Shown here: piece by piece, positions 41,633-49,401 of the stretch | How positions within the stretch are numbered: position 1 is the first letter of the stretch | Layout of the letters: every line of letters begins with the position of its first letter | Origin: an uncultured Candidatus Saccharibacteria bacterium | Lineage (GTDB): Bacteria > Patescibacteriota > Saccharimonadia > Saccharimonadales > Saccharimonadaceae | Reading direction: 5' to 3' | Assembly: GCA_938036825.1 (NCBI GenBank) | Contig: CALHWD010000019.1 | Span: 1 to 64,000 of the forward strand | DNA length: 64,000 nt | Position numbers and translations under genes: made by a program | Notes under the pieces: model-generated | The model's database searches: none | What the model was told of the DNA's origin: nothing | The model's input: only the letters and a program-made list of their open reading frames with translations

Positions 41633-42186
41633 TGAATCCGTGGCGTCGCATTGGTGACCAGGCTGTTCTCTATGACGGTAACTGGCGGAGAGTGCTCCAA
41701 AAAACATTTGTCATGCCAAATGGGCACACAATGCAGGCTGAAATATCGAGTAGTCATTGCCTTGAGTCGGTTATGGTTGTTGCCTTGACGCCAGAGCATC
41801 AGGCGATTATTGCACGGCAATTTCGCTGTGGTCCTGAGCAAATTTTTGATGAGTTGCCAGGTGGTACTGTTGACCCGAATGAAGCACTAGAAGAGGCGGC
41901 GCGTCGCGAGTTGCGAGAAGAAACTGGCTATGACGTGGGAGAGCTGATATTTTTGGGTACAATGTACAAACACGCCTGGATGGATACCAAGTCACACTAC
42001 TTCTTGGCAAAAAACTGCACACCAAGCGAAGCTGGCCAACAACTCGACGATAATGAATCTGTTGAAGTGTGCACGATATCGATTGATCAACTGTTGAAGA
42101 ATGGTAAATCTGGCAAAATGACAGATACAGAAGGTTTATTCTTGGCATATGAGCAACTAAAGGATATCCAGAGAGGTGAGCAGTAA
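41632..42186 (+). CDS. Nudix hydrolase (first of a tandem pair)
   Basis: This 184-residue protein has the complete Nudix box GGTVDPNEALEEAARREL then REETG, preceded by IARQFRCGPEQIFDELP, a layout like ADP-ribose or ADP-sugar pyrophosphatases. It starts on the last base of the gatB stop and ends on the first base of the next start. The second gene is a diverged paralogue. Confidence 0.85.
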   Translation: MNPWRRIGDQAVLYDGNWRRVLQKTFVMPNGHTMQAEISSSHCLESVMVVALTPEHQAIIARQFRCGPEQIFDELPGGTVDPNEALEEAARRELREETGYDVGELIFLGTMYKHAWMDTKSHYFLAKNCTPSEAGQQLDDNESVEVCTISIDQLLKNGKSGKMTDTEGLFLAYEQLKDIQRGEQ

Positions 42187-42755
42187 TGAAGACATTTACC
42201 CGCAGTGAGCCAACAACAGTGACCCCAGTAGGTGAGCGGTTTAAGCAGTCGGTGGTCGTGAAGCATTTTCAGACGGATGACGGCTTGACGCATGAGTTTA
42301 CAACGTTTTTTGCTGAGGATAGTTGTGCTGCGCCAGTGATTGCTCTCACATCAGAGGGTAAGGTGGTAATGGTATATCAGTTTCGAGCAGGACCTGAGGC
42401 GTGGCTGCATGACTTCCCGAGTGGAGCTGCCTTGCCCGGCGAAGACCCAGAAGCAGCAGCGCGACGTGAATTGGCGGAGGAAACAGGGTATGTTCCGGGT
42501 GTGATGCACTACTTGGGAGATTGCCACGAGAATGGTTACATTAATGGCAAGAGTCCAGTCTTTCTTGCGACTGATTGCACGTATGATCCACAGGTAAAGC
42601 AGCTCGACCAGACCGAACGAGACCAGGGAGCTCAGACGCGTCTCGTCTCGATTGATGAATTGTTTACAATTGCTAAGAATGGCGAGCTTTGCCTTGCAGG
42701 GCCGTTTGCCTTAGCATTTGAGTATCTAAATAACCGACGACAGGAGGAATCATAA
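42186..42755 (+). CDS. Nudix hydrolase (second of a tandem pair)
   Basis: This 189-residue paralogue of the preceding protein has the Nudix box SGAALPGEDPEAAARREL then AEETG, preceded by MVYQFRAGPEAWLHDFP. All metal-binding Glu residues are present. It overlaps both neighbours by one base. Because galU follows, a nucleotide-sugar substrate is attractive but not shown. Confidence 0.85.
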   Translation: MKTFTRSEPTTVTPVGERFKQSVVVKHFQTDDGLTHEFTTFFAEDSCAAPVIALTSEGKVVMVYQFRAGPEAWLHDFPSGAALPGEDPEAAARRELAEETGYVPGVMHYLGDCHENGYINGKSPVFLATDCTYDPQVKQLDQTERDQGAQTRLVSIDELFTIAKNGELCLAGPFALAFEYLNNRRQEES

Positions 42756-43660
42756 TGAAACGACCAACAAAAGCAATCATCGCCGCCGCGGGTTTTGGTA
42801 CGCGGTTCTTACCTCAGACGAAGGCTATGCCTAAGGAGATGATGCCGCTGATCGATAAGCCAATCATTCAGTATGTGGTGGAGGAGCTCGTCCAGGCGGG
42901 GATTCGCGACATTATCATTGTGGGGAGTGCCAATAAGCGTGCGATCGAAGACCACTTTGATGTGCCAAATGAGGATCTACTAGCTAACCTTCGGGCTGGT
43001 GGGCCAAAGAAGCAGCCACTGATCGATACCGTCAAGCAGCTCTCGGAGATGGCAAACTTTATCTACATCCGCCAAAAGGGTCCATACGGCAACGCGACAC
43101 CACTAGCCTGCGCAGCACATCTCATCAACCGCGACGAGCCCGTCATCTATACCTTTGCCGATGACTTCATTGCTGCTAGCCCAAGCCGCTTCCAGCAGAT
43201 GATCGCTGCGTCGCAAGAGCTCGATGGTGCAGTACTATCGTGCAAAAAGATCGTCGATGATGCTGAGTTTGATCGCTACGGCGTTGTGGCTGGCCAGCAG
43301 CTATCGGACGGTGTTATTAAGATGAGCAACATCGTTGAAAAGCCAGGCAAGGCTAATGCGCCATCTGACCTCGCTAGTGTCAGTAGCTATATTTTGCCTG
43401 GCGAATTCTTTAGCTACCTCGAGCACGCCAAGGAGCATTTTGATGGGCATGGCGAGTTTACTGTCCAGCCTATTATGCAGCGGATGATTGATGACAAGCA
43501 CGCGTTCTTTGGTGTTGAGATTACCAACGGTACATATTATGACACTGGCGATAAGCTCGAGTATCTTAAGACCGTTGTGGATTTTGGCCTCAAAGACCCA
43601 GTGCTTGGCCCAGAGTTTGCAAAATACCTACGGACTCACTATACTGATACCCAGGCATAG
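42755..43660 (+). CDS. galU: UTP-glucose-1-phosphate uridylyltransferase
   Basis: This 301-residue nucleotidyltransferase has the signature AAGFGTRFLPQTKAMPKEMM, KPIIQYVVEEL and YGNATPLACAA, with EKPGKANAPSDLAS later. It makes UDP-glucose for surface polysaccharides or glycolipids. AGGAGG precedes the ATG and the gene overlaps the upstream Nudix stop by one base. It closes the core of the gat operon. Confidence 0.95.
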   Translation: MKRPTKAIIAAAGFGTRFLPQTKAMPKEMMPLIDKPIIQYVVEELVQAGIRDIIIVGSANKRAIEDHFDVPNEDLLANLRAGGPKKQPLIDTVKQLSEMANFIYIRQKGPYGNATPLACAAHLINRDEPVIYTFADDFIAASPSRFQQMIAASQELDGAVLSCKKIVDDAEFDRYGVVAGQQLSDGVIKMSNIVEKPGKANAPSDLASVSSYILPGEFFSYLEHAKEHFDGHGEFTVQPIMQRMIDDKHAFFGVEITNGTYYDTGDKLEYLKTVVDFGLKDPVLGPEFAKYLRTHYTDTQA

Positions 43661-43692
43661 ATCGTATGCTACTAACATAAAGGAGATACCGC

Positions 43693-43947
43693 ATGGAGTG
43701 GGCACAGATATTAGTTATCATGTTATCGGTATTGCTAGCGCTGCTGCTGGTGCTTGCGATCGTCTTGACGATCATATTGATTCGCATTACGCAGCGGATT
43801 AGTGCTGTGGTCGAGTCGGCTGAACGCGTAGCAGCAAACCTCGAGGCAACGACTGATAATATTGCCCGGGCTACCTCGCCGTTTTGGCTAGCCAAGACCG
43901 CTGTGTCTTCGATCAAAAAATTGTTTACCACCAAACATAATCGATAA
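43693..43947 (+). CDS. small membrane protein (DUF948-like)
   Basis: This 84-residue protein has an N-terminal membrane helix (4-30) and an amphipathic helix (RISAVVESAERVAANLEATTDN) that resembles DUF948 proteins, which often sit beside YtxH genes as here. AAAGGAG precedes the ATG. Function unknown, probably envelope or stress related. Confidence 0.7.
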   Translation: MEWAQILVIMLSVLLALLLVLAIVLTIILIRITQRISAVVESAERVAANLEATTDNIARATSPFWLAKTAVSSIKKLFTTKHNR

Positions 43948-43958
43948 AGGAGGGATAT

Positions 43959-44237
43959 ATGTCGAAAGGTAAATTTGTGCTTGGTGCAGCAATTGGTGCT
44001 GCCGCTGGCGTGGTGGCTGGGCTCTTGACAGCGCCAAAGTCAGGCAAAGAGACGCGAGCTGACCTCAAGAAGAAGGCACGTGAGCTCAAGCAAGACGCTA
44101 CCACAAAGGGCGACGAATTGCGTGCTAAGGGCGAGAAGGCATACTATGATGCGCGTGATGCCGCTCGTGACCTGCACGACCGCAGTGGCCGCGCTCTGCG
44201 CAGTGCTCGTGATGAGTTTGCAAAGGACAAGAAGTAG
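43959..44237 (+). CDS. YtxH-domain protein
   Basis: This 92-residue protein has the YtxH start, KFVLGAAIGAAAGVVAGLL followed by TAPKSGKETR, a short glycine-rich membrane helix, then a long charged helix rich in K, D and A. Family members are linked to general stress responses but have no defined activity. AAAGGAGGG precedes the ATG. Confidence 0.82.
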   Translation: MSKGKFVLGAAIGAAAGVVAGLLTAPKSGKETRADLKKKARELKQDATTKGDELRAKGEKAYYDARDAARDLHDRSGRALRSARDEFAKDKK

Positions 44238-44255
44238 TCAGTAGGCGACAAAGGG

Positions 44256-44295
44256 TGCGGTGAGTATTCTCCTTATAGGCAGAACACTCACCGCA
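44256..44295 (+). terminator. inverted repeat after the YtxH gene, possible terminator
   Basis: TGCGGTGAGT and ACTCACCGCA form a perfect 10-bp stem with a 20-base loop. The following bases are not T-rich, so it is not a classic intrinsic terminator. Confidence 0.45.
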
Positions 44296-44315
44296 TCTTC
44301 GCAATTATAATTATT

Positions 44316-44666
44316 ATGACAAAGCAATCATCCCCACCGCAGCGCTCATTGGATGAGCCAGAGACTGGTGAGCAACATGACCGCCCTAGGCTGGCTACCG
44401 AGCTTACACAGCAAGTTAAACAAGCCAACGAGACCGATGCACGCAAGGCTATCCTCGAGGATTTATTTTACGATTTTCATCGTAGCCGCGCAGAAGTCTA
44501 CAAAATGAACTTCATCCGCGGGATATTTTTTGGCCTGGGGAGTGTGCTTGGCGGAACGATTCTTGTAGCGCTGTTTGTTTGGTTACTCAATGCCATTGGT
44601 CTCTTGGTACCAAGCCTGGCGGACTTTATCGATAGCATTATCAAGGTGATGAGTACGCGGCATTGA
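44316..44666 (+). CDS. DUF5665-like membrane protein
   Basis: This 116-residue protein has a hydrophilic N-terminus (1-65) and NFIRGIFFGLGSVLGGTILV, then LFVWLLNAIGLLVP, the core of the DUF5665 family common in CPR bacteria. One or two membrane segments. TATAAT (44306-44311) lies four bases before the ATG, the shortest such gap in the window. Function unknown. Confidence 0.75.
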   Translation: MTKQSSPPQRSLDEPETGEQHDRPRLATELTQQVKQANETDARKAILEDLFYDFHRSRAEVYKMNFIRGIFFGLGSVLGGTILVALFVWLLNAIGLLVPSLADFIDSIIKVMSTRH

Positions 44667-44829
44667 TGTGTCGTGCAGAGGTAAGATGACCCATTCAGCG
44701 TGGCTGGTCGTCACGTTTCTCCTGATAGGACAATAGGGGTGGTTGGTACCGACAAAGCGAGAACTCTGACATACAATCTCTTATCAATCACAAGCACCCC
44801 GGCGTTGGCGTCACCACCTACTCATTTGC

Positions 44830-44835
44830 TATACT
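44830..44835 (+). promoter_or_regulatory. -10 element of dnaE
   Basis: TATACT preceded by TGC, eight bases before the dnaE ATG. No ribosome-binding site fits between them. Confidence 0.6.
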
Positions 44836-44843
44836 AGATAAGT

Positions 44844-47800
44844 ATGACCTCTCACTCATTACCAGCTTTGCAACCATCGGATTTTGTCCACCTGCACAAC
44901 CATACTCATCACTCACTGCTTGATGGCTTAACGAAGATTGGCGACCTTGTCAATACTGTCAAAGAGTATGGCATGACAGCAGCAGCCATTACCGATCACG
45001 GGACAATGAGTGGGGTGCTTGACTATTACAAGACGGCGAAGGCGGCGGGCATCAAGCCGATCCTTGGCATTGAAGCGTACGTTGCCGCTCGCTCGCGCTT
45101 CGACCGTGATCCCGCTAAAGATAAAATACGCTACCACCTGACTATCATTGCGATGAATAATCAGGGGTACCATAACCTGATGCGACTGAGTACGAAGGCA
45201 AACCTAGAGGGGATGTACTATAAGCCACGGATCGACCATGACCTCCTAGAGGAGTTCAACGAAGGGCTGATTGTCCTAAGCGGCTGTGCAAGTGGTGAGA
45301 TTGGCGAGGCACTGCGCTATGACGACTATGCCAAGGCAGTCGAGATTGCTCAGTGGTATAAGCGTGTCTTTGGCGATCGCTACTACCTTGAGCTGCAAGA
45401 CCATGGTCACCCCGAGTCCAATACGCACTGGGATGTGCAAGCGAAGATTAACGAGGGCCTGCGCCGCATGGCTGAGGAGCTAGACATCCCTCTGGTTGTG
45501 ACGTGCGATGGTCACTATCTGACGCACGACTTTCAAGACGCGCATGAGATATTGCTCTGCGTGGGGACGGGCTCATTCTTGAGTGACGAAAAGCGGATGA
45601 GCCTGAAAGACTTTGAACTCCACCTGACTGACCCGCGCGATATCATTGCTCGCTGGGGAAGAGAGCTACCCGAGGCTATTACCAACACCAAGCAGATTGC
45701 TGACCGCTGTAATGTCGACATTGAGCTGGGTAAAATCCTCATCCCGAAGTACCCATTACCTGAGGGTGAAACGAGTGAGCATAGCTACCTACACAAGCTG
45801 GTGTATCGTGGCCTGGCCCAGCGTTACAATGGTGCAAAACCCGAAGATACTGCTGATCAGCTCCCTGAGCAAATTATCCCCACTTTGGCCGACAGCGTGC
45901 GTGAGCGGGCTAAGATGGAGCTAGGTGTGATGGCAAGCATGGGGTACGAGGGGTACTTTTTGATTGTGCAGGATTTTATTAACTGGGGTAAGAGTCAGGG
46001 GATTGTCTTTGGGCCAGGCCGGGGCAGTGCCGCAGGGTCAATCATTGCCTATGCGCTTAATATAACCGATCTTGACCCGCTCAAGTATGGTCTACTCTTT
46101 GAGCGGTTTCTGAACCCCGATCGCATTAGCATGCCTGATATCGATGTCGACATCCAGGATACGCGGCGCGATGAGGTAATCGACTACTGTGCAAATAAAT
46201 ATGGTCACGACCACGTCAGTAATATTGTCACCTTTGGTAAGATGGCGGCTCGGGCGGCGGTGCGTGATGTCGCGCGTGTGCTGGAGGTACCGTATGCCGA
46301 GAGTGATCGCCTGGCCAAGATGGTACCACCACCTGCCCAGGGGCGGCACATTCCACTGGCAGTCAGCACCAAAGAAGACCCCGACCTTAAGCACGAGTAC
46401 GAGACTAACCCGACTGCTAAGCAAGTTTTTGATTATGCTATCCAGCTAGAGGGAACGATTCGCAGCCATGGGGTGCACGCGTGTGGTGTGGTGATTGCGC
46501 CCGACGAACTCGTTAAATATATCCCGCTTGAGCAGGCGCAGAAAGGCGTGGTGGCGACGCAATTTCCAATGGGTGAGGTTGAGGATCTTGGCTTGCTCAA
46601 GATGGACTTCCTTGGCCTATCGAACTTATCGATTATTAATAATGCAATGCGGATCATCCGCAAAGTCTATGGTGATACGATCGACCTCTCCACGCTACCA
46701 CTTGATGATAAAGCAACCTACAAGCTCTTCCAACGGGGTGATACAACAGGGGTATTCCAGCTTGAGTCGGCTGGGATGAAGCGTTATTTGCGCGCGCTCA
46801 AGCCATCGCACTTTGAGGATATCATTGCAATGGTGGCGCTGTACCGACCGGGGCCAATGCAGTTTATCGATAGTTTTATTCGGCGCAAGCACGGTGAGGA
46901 GGAGATCACCTACCTTCACCCGGGGATGAAGAGCTCACTTGAGAACACGTATGGTATCTTGGTCTATCAAGAGCAGTTTATGCAGATATCTAAGGAGTGG
47001 TGCGGCTTTACTGGTGGGCAGGCCGACACCCTGCGTAAGGCCGTTGGTAAGAAAAAGATCGACCTAATGAAGAAGGTTAAGCCGGAGTTTGTCGAAGGAG
47101 CGGTGAAGGTCGGTGGAGCGACGCGTGAGATGGCCGAGACATTTTGGACGCAGCTGGAAGAGTTTGCTAATTACTGCTTCAACAAGAGCCATGCAGCGTG
47201 CTATGGGCTTATTGCTTACTGGACGGCATATCTCAAGGCGCACTACCCCGATGCCTTTATGGCGGCCTTGATGACGAGTGACCACGATGACGTCGACCGA
47301 CTAGCGATCGAGATAACCGAGTGTAAGCATATGGGCCTGACGGTACTCAACCCTGATGTGAATGAATCGTACGAGGAATTTGCCGTGGTGCCGGGTAAGA
47401 AGCAGATCCGCTTTGGTATGGCAGCAGTAAAGGGCGTTGGCGTGGGCGCAGTGGAAGAGATCGTCAAGATGCGTGACCGCGATGGGAAGTTTGCTACGGT
47501 GGAGGACTTTGCCAAGCGTGTCTCGACGAGTAAGTGCAACAAGCGGGTGTGGGAGTCGCTCATTAAATCGGGCGGCTTTGATGCGCTAGGTGATCGCTCC
47601 GACCTCCTCTTTAACCTTGAGAATGTCCTTGCTTTTGCGAGTAAATTACAGAAAGAAGCGCTGAGTGGCCAGACCGATCTCTTTGGTAGCCTCGCCGATA
47701 GCTCTACAGAGGTTATGCCGTCGATTGAGCTTAAGCCAGCGCCCGTCAAACACACTGACAAAGAGCGCCTCATGTGGGAGCGCGAGCTGATTGGCCTCTA

Positions 47801-48548
47801 CATTAGTGCGCACCCGCTCGACCACTACGACACGTTCTTTGCTGAGCAGACCGTGCCACTGCGCACTGTCTCACCACAGATCGACGGCCAGACAGTGACG
47901 ATCGGTGGCCTCGTGACGCGCTTGCGGACGATTGTGACGAAGTCGGGTAGCAAGATGGCTTTTGTAGGGATTGAGGACAAATCGGGTGAGAGTGAGATTA
48001 TCATCTTCCCAAACCTGTATGAGAAACTTGCTGGTCAGCTGGAGCAAGATGTGGTAATCACTGCCAGCGGCAAGGTGAGCGCGCGCGATCGTGATGGCAA
48101 CCTTGGTGATGAAGCAAAGCTAATTGCCAATGAAATCACCGTCGTGACCGATACAGACTTAGCCGAATATCAAGCAACTGGTCGCACGATGTCTGCACCA
48201 ACCAGCCCAGCAGCTACGCCGCGCCGCCGGTCATCGGCGCAGAAAAATACCCAGCGCTCAGCACAAGCATCGGCACGTGCAGCCGCATCAGTGCCAGTAG
48301 GGCCGCCGCCCAAACCGCTTGATACGCTCCCAACGGTCTATGTGCGAGTCAAGAACCCCGATGATATGGCTGCTCTCACGAAGTTTAAGCAGCTGTGTAC
48401 ACAAAACCCGGGCCAGCACGATATTATTATGATGCTCGGTGATGACAAAACGTCGGCGATTCGCCTGCCATTCCGGGTCGACGCCCAGCAGCGATTGCAG
48501 GATGAGCTTGCACAGATCCTCGGTAGAGACTGCGTTGTTGTTAAATAA
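44844..48548 (+). CDS. dnaE: DNA polymerase III alpha subunit
   Basis: This 1234-residue replicative polymerase has an N-terminal PHP domain (VHLHNHTHHSLLDGL, AITDHGTMSG) with its metal-binding histidines kept. The catalytic palm has PGRGSAAGSIIAY and the Asp pair in MPDIDVDIQD (about 430-437). The helix-hairpin-helix part (FGMAAVKGVGVGAVEEIV) and an OB fold (TIGGLVTRLRTIVTKSGSKM) follow. A 45-residue S/A/P/R-rich linker then leads to a final small domain. The intact PHP site suggests built-in proofreading or pyrophosphatase activity. The gene is probably leaderless. Confidence 0.96.
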   Translation: MTSHSLPALQPSDFVHLHNHTHHSLLDGLTKIGDLVNTVKEYGMTAAAITDHGTMSGVLDYYKTAKAAGIKPILGIEAYVAARSRFDRDPAKDKIRYHLTIIAMNNQGYHNLMRLSTKANLEGMYYKPRIDHDLLEEFNEGLIVLSGCASGEIGEALRYDDYAKAVEIAQWYKRVFGDRYYLELQDHGHPESNTHWDVQAKINEGLRRMAEELDIPLVVTCDGHYLTHDFQDAHEILLCVGTGSFLSDEKRMSLKDFELHLTDPRDIIARWGRELPEAITNTKQIADRCNVDIELGKILIPKYPLPEGETSEHSYLHKLVYRGLAQRYNGAKPEDTADQLPEQIIPTLADSVRERAKMELGVMASMGYEGYFLIVQDFINWGKSQGIVFGPGRGSAAGSIIAYALNITDLDPLKYGLLFERFLNPDRISMPDIDVDIQDTRRDEVIDYCANKYGHDHVSNIVTFGKMAARAAVRDVARVLEVPYAESDRLAKMVPPPAQGRHIPLAVSTKEDPDLKHEYETNPTAKQVFDYAIQLEGTIRSHGVHACGVVIAPDELVKYIPLEQAQKGVVATQFPMGEVEDLGLLKMDFLGLSNLSIINNAMRIIRKVYGDTIDLSTLPLDDKATYKLFQRGDTTGVFQLESAGMKRYLRALKPSHFEDIIAMVALYRPGPMQFIDSFIRRKHGEEEITYLHPGMKSSLENTYGILVYQEQFMQISKEWCGFTGGQADTLRKAVGKKKIDLMKKVKPEFVEGAVKVGGATREMAETFWTQLEEFANYCFNKSHAACYGLIAYWTAYLKAHYPDAFMAALMTSDHDDVDRLAIEITECKHMGLTVLNPDVNESYEEFAVVPGKKQIRFGMAAVKGVGVGAVEEIVKMRDRDGKFATVEDFAKRVSTSKCNKRVWESLIKSGGFDALGDRSDLLFNLENVLAFASKLQKEALSGQTDLFGSLADSSTEVMPSIELKPAPVKHTDKERLMWERELIGLYISAHPLDHYDTFFAEQTVPLRTVSPQIDGQTVTIGGLVTRLRTIVTKSGSKMAFVGIEDKSGESEIIIFPNLYEKLAGQLEQDVVITASGKVSARDRDGNLGDEAKLIANEITVVTDTDLAEYQATGRTMSAPTSPAATPRRRSSAQKNTQRSAQASARAAASVPVGPPPKPLDTLPTVYVRVKNPDDMAALTKFKQLCTQNPGQHDIIMMLGDDKTSAIRLPFRVDAQQRLQDELAQILGRDCVVVK

Positions 48549-48731
48549 TGCCGTCCCCGCGAAGGGGGGTGACTCGCGCCACCCTGGGAGTCTGCAGATT
48601 GCGCGTGTTATAAAGAAACTTCGAACAATTGCGTCTACGACCAGGGTGGCGCGAGGCCAGATACTTGCGAGGCGAGCGAAATAAGCTCAAGCACAGGCAA
48701 GCTGTGTGCGGTGGCTTGGTCGTGCCACCTG
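48545..48731 (-). ncRNA. candidate structured RNA between dnaE and a SpoU methyltransferase
   Basis: A leftward promoter, TTGCGT (48760-48765), 17 bp and TATACT (48737-48742), precedes about 185 bases without a frame. The RNA would fold strongly. GGTGGC/GCCACC and GCACA/TGTGC hairpins come first, then a perfect 15-bp stem, CTCGCGCCACCCTGG with CCAGGGTGGCGCGAG (outer ends at about 48573 and 48655), around a 50-base loop, then CCCC-TTCG-type hairpin ending near the dnaE stop. The AGGGTGGCGCGAG arm resembles the T-box core, but no gene lies downstream on that strand. No known RNA family recognised. Confidence 0.4.
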
Positions 48732-48736
48732 CTGCT

Positions 48737-48765
48737 AGTATAACCCGATATTTGCCACAACGCAA
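48737..48765 (-). promoter_or_regulatory. promoter of the candidate RNA
   Basis: Read leftward: TTGCGT, a 17-bp spacer, TATACT. It lies immediately after the stop codon of the SpoU-family gene. Confidence 0.5.
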
Positions 48766-48791
48766 ACAAAATGGGTACATGTATGCTGCAA

Positions 48792-49328
48792 CTATCCAGC
48801 GGTTGTGAGTGCATAGAGCGCGATACCGGTCGCGACTGATACGTTAAATGATTCCTTCTGTCCATACATCGGAATCTCGATGATGTCATCCACAAGCGAG
48901 AGCGTCTCGGCCGGAATACCATGGACTTCTTCGCCAAGCAGAAGGACGAGCTTGCTTGGTGGCTGATATTGCTGGAGAGAAATAGAAGTAGGAGCTTGCT
49001 CAAGCGCAACAATGCGATAGCCGGCAAACTGCTCAAGGTCGAACTCTGGCTGGTAATCGAACGGTACGAGAGCTTCGGCACCAAGCGCCGTTTTGTGGAT
49101 CTGCCGAGTGATCTTTTCGCGGATGTGCGGCAAACGTGGGTCGGCTCGCACTGTTTCTTCAAGGTGGTAGGCACAGTGCGGTGGGGTTGGCTGAAGGGTA
49201 AGATCGGGGTAGGGAGTGTAGCCACTCAGGATAAGCCGCTGCACACCAAATCCTTCGCAGGTACGAAAGATCGCTCCGACATTGTGCGTTGAGCGGATGT
49301 TGTGCACGATAACAATAATCTCTGGCAT
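48792..49328 (-). CDS. SpoU/TrmH-family RNA 2'-O-methyltransferase
   Basis: This 178-residue SPOUT protein has the three family motifs: NIRSTHNVGAIFRTCEGFG, LLLGEEVHGIP and IPMYGQKESFNVSVATGIAL. It lacks an N-terminal RNA-binding extension, so its substrate could be tRNA (TrmL-like) or rRNA. TATAAT (49335-49340, leftward) lies exactly six bases before the ATG. It is divergent from pilB. Confidence 0.9.
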   Translation of the reverse strand: MPEIIVIVHNIRSTHNVGAIFRTCEGFGVQRLILSGYTPYPDLTLQPTPPHCAYHLEETVRADPRLPHIREKITRQIHKTALGAEALVPFDYQPEFDLEQFAGYRIVALEQAPTSISLQQYQPPSKLVLLLGEEVHGIPAETLSLVDDIIEIPMYGQKESFNVSVATGIALYALTTAG

Positions 49329-49401
49329 AGTTATATTATACCTAAAGTGCTTTGGATTTACCCCCTATATTTACCACGAGCTTTTTGTTACACTAAGAAA
49401 G

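Noticed and set aside
48545..48731. T-box riboswitch on the leftward strand
   Set aside because: The AGGGTGG core is there, but it pairs fully with an upstream arm, no specifier loop could be identified and no target gene lies downstream. Kept only as an unassigned RNA.
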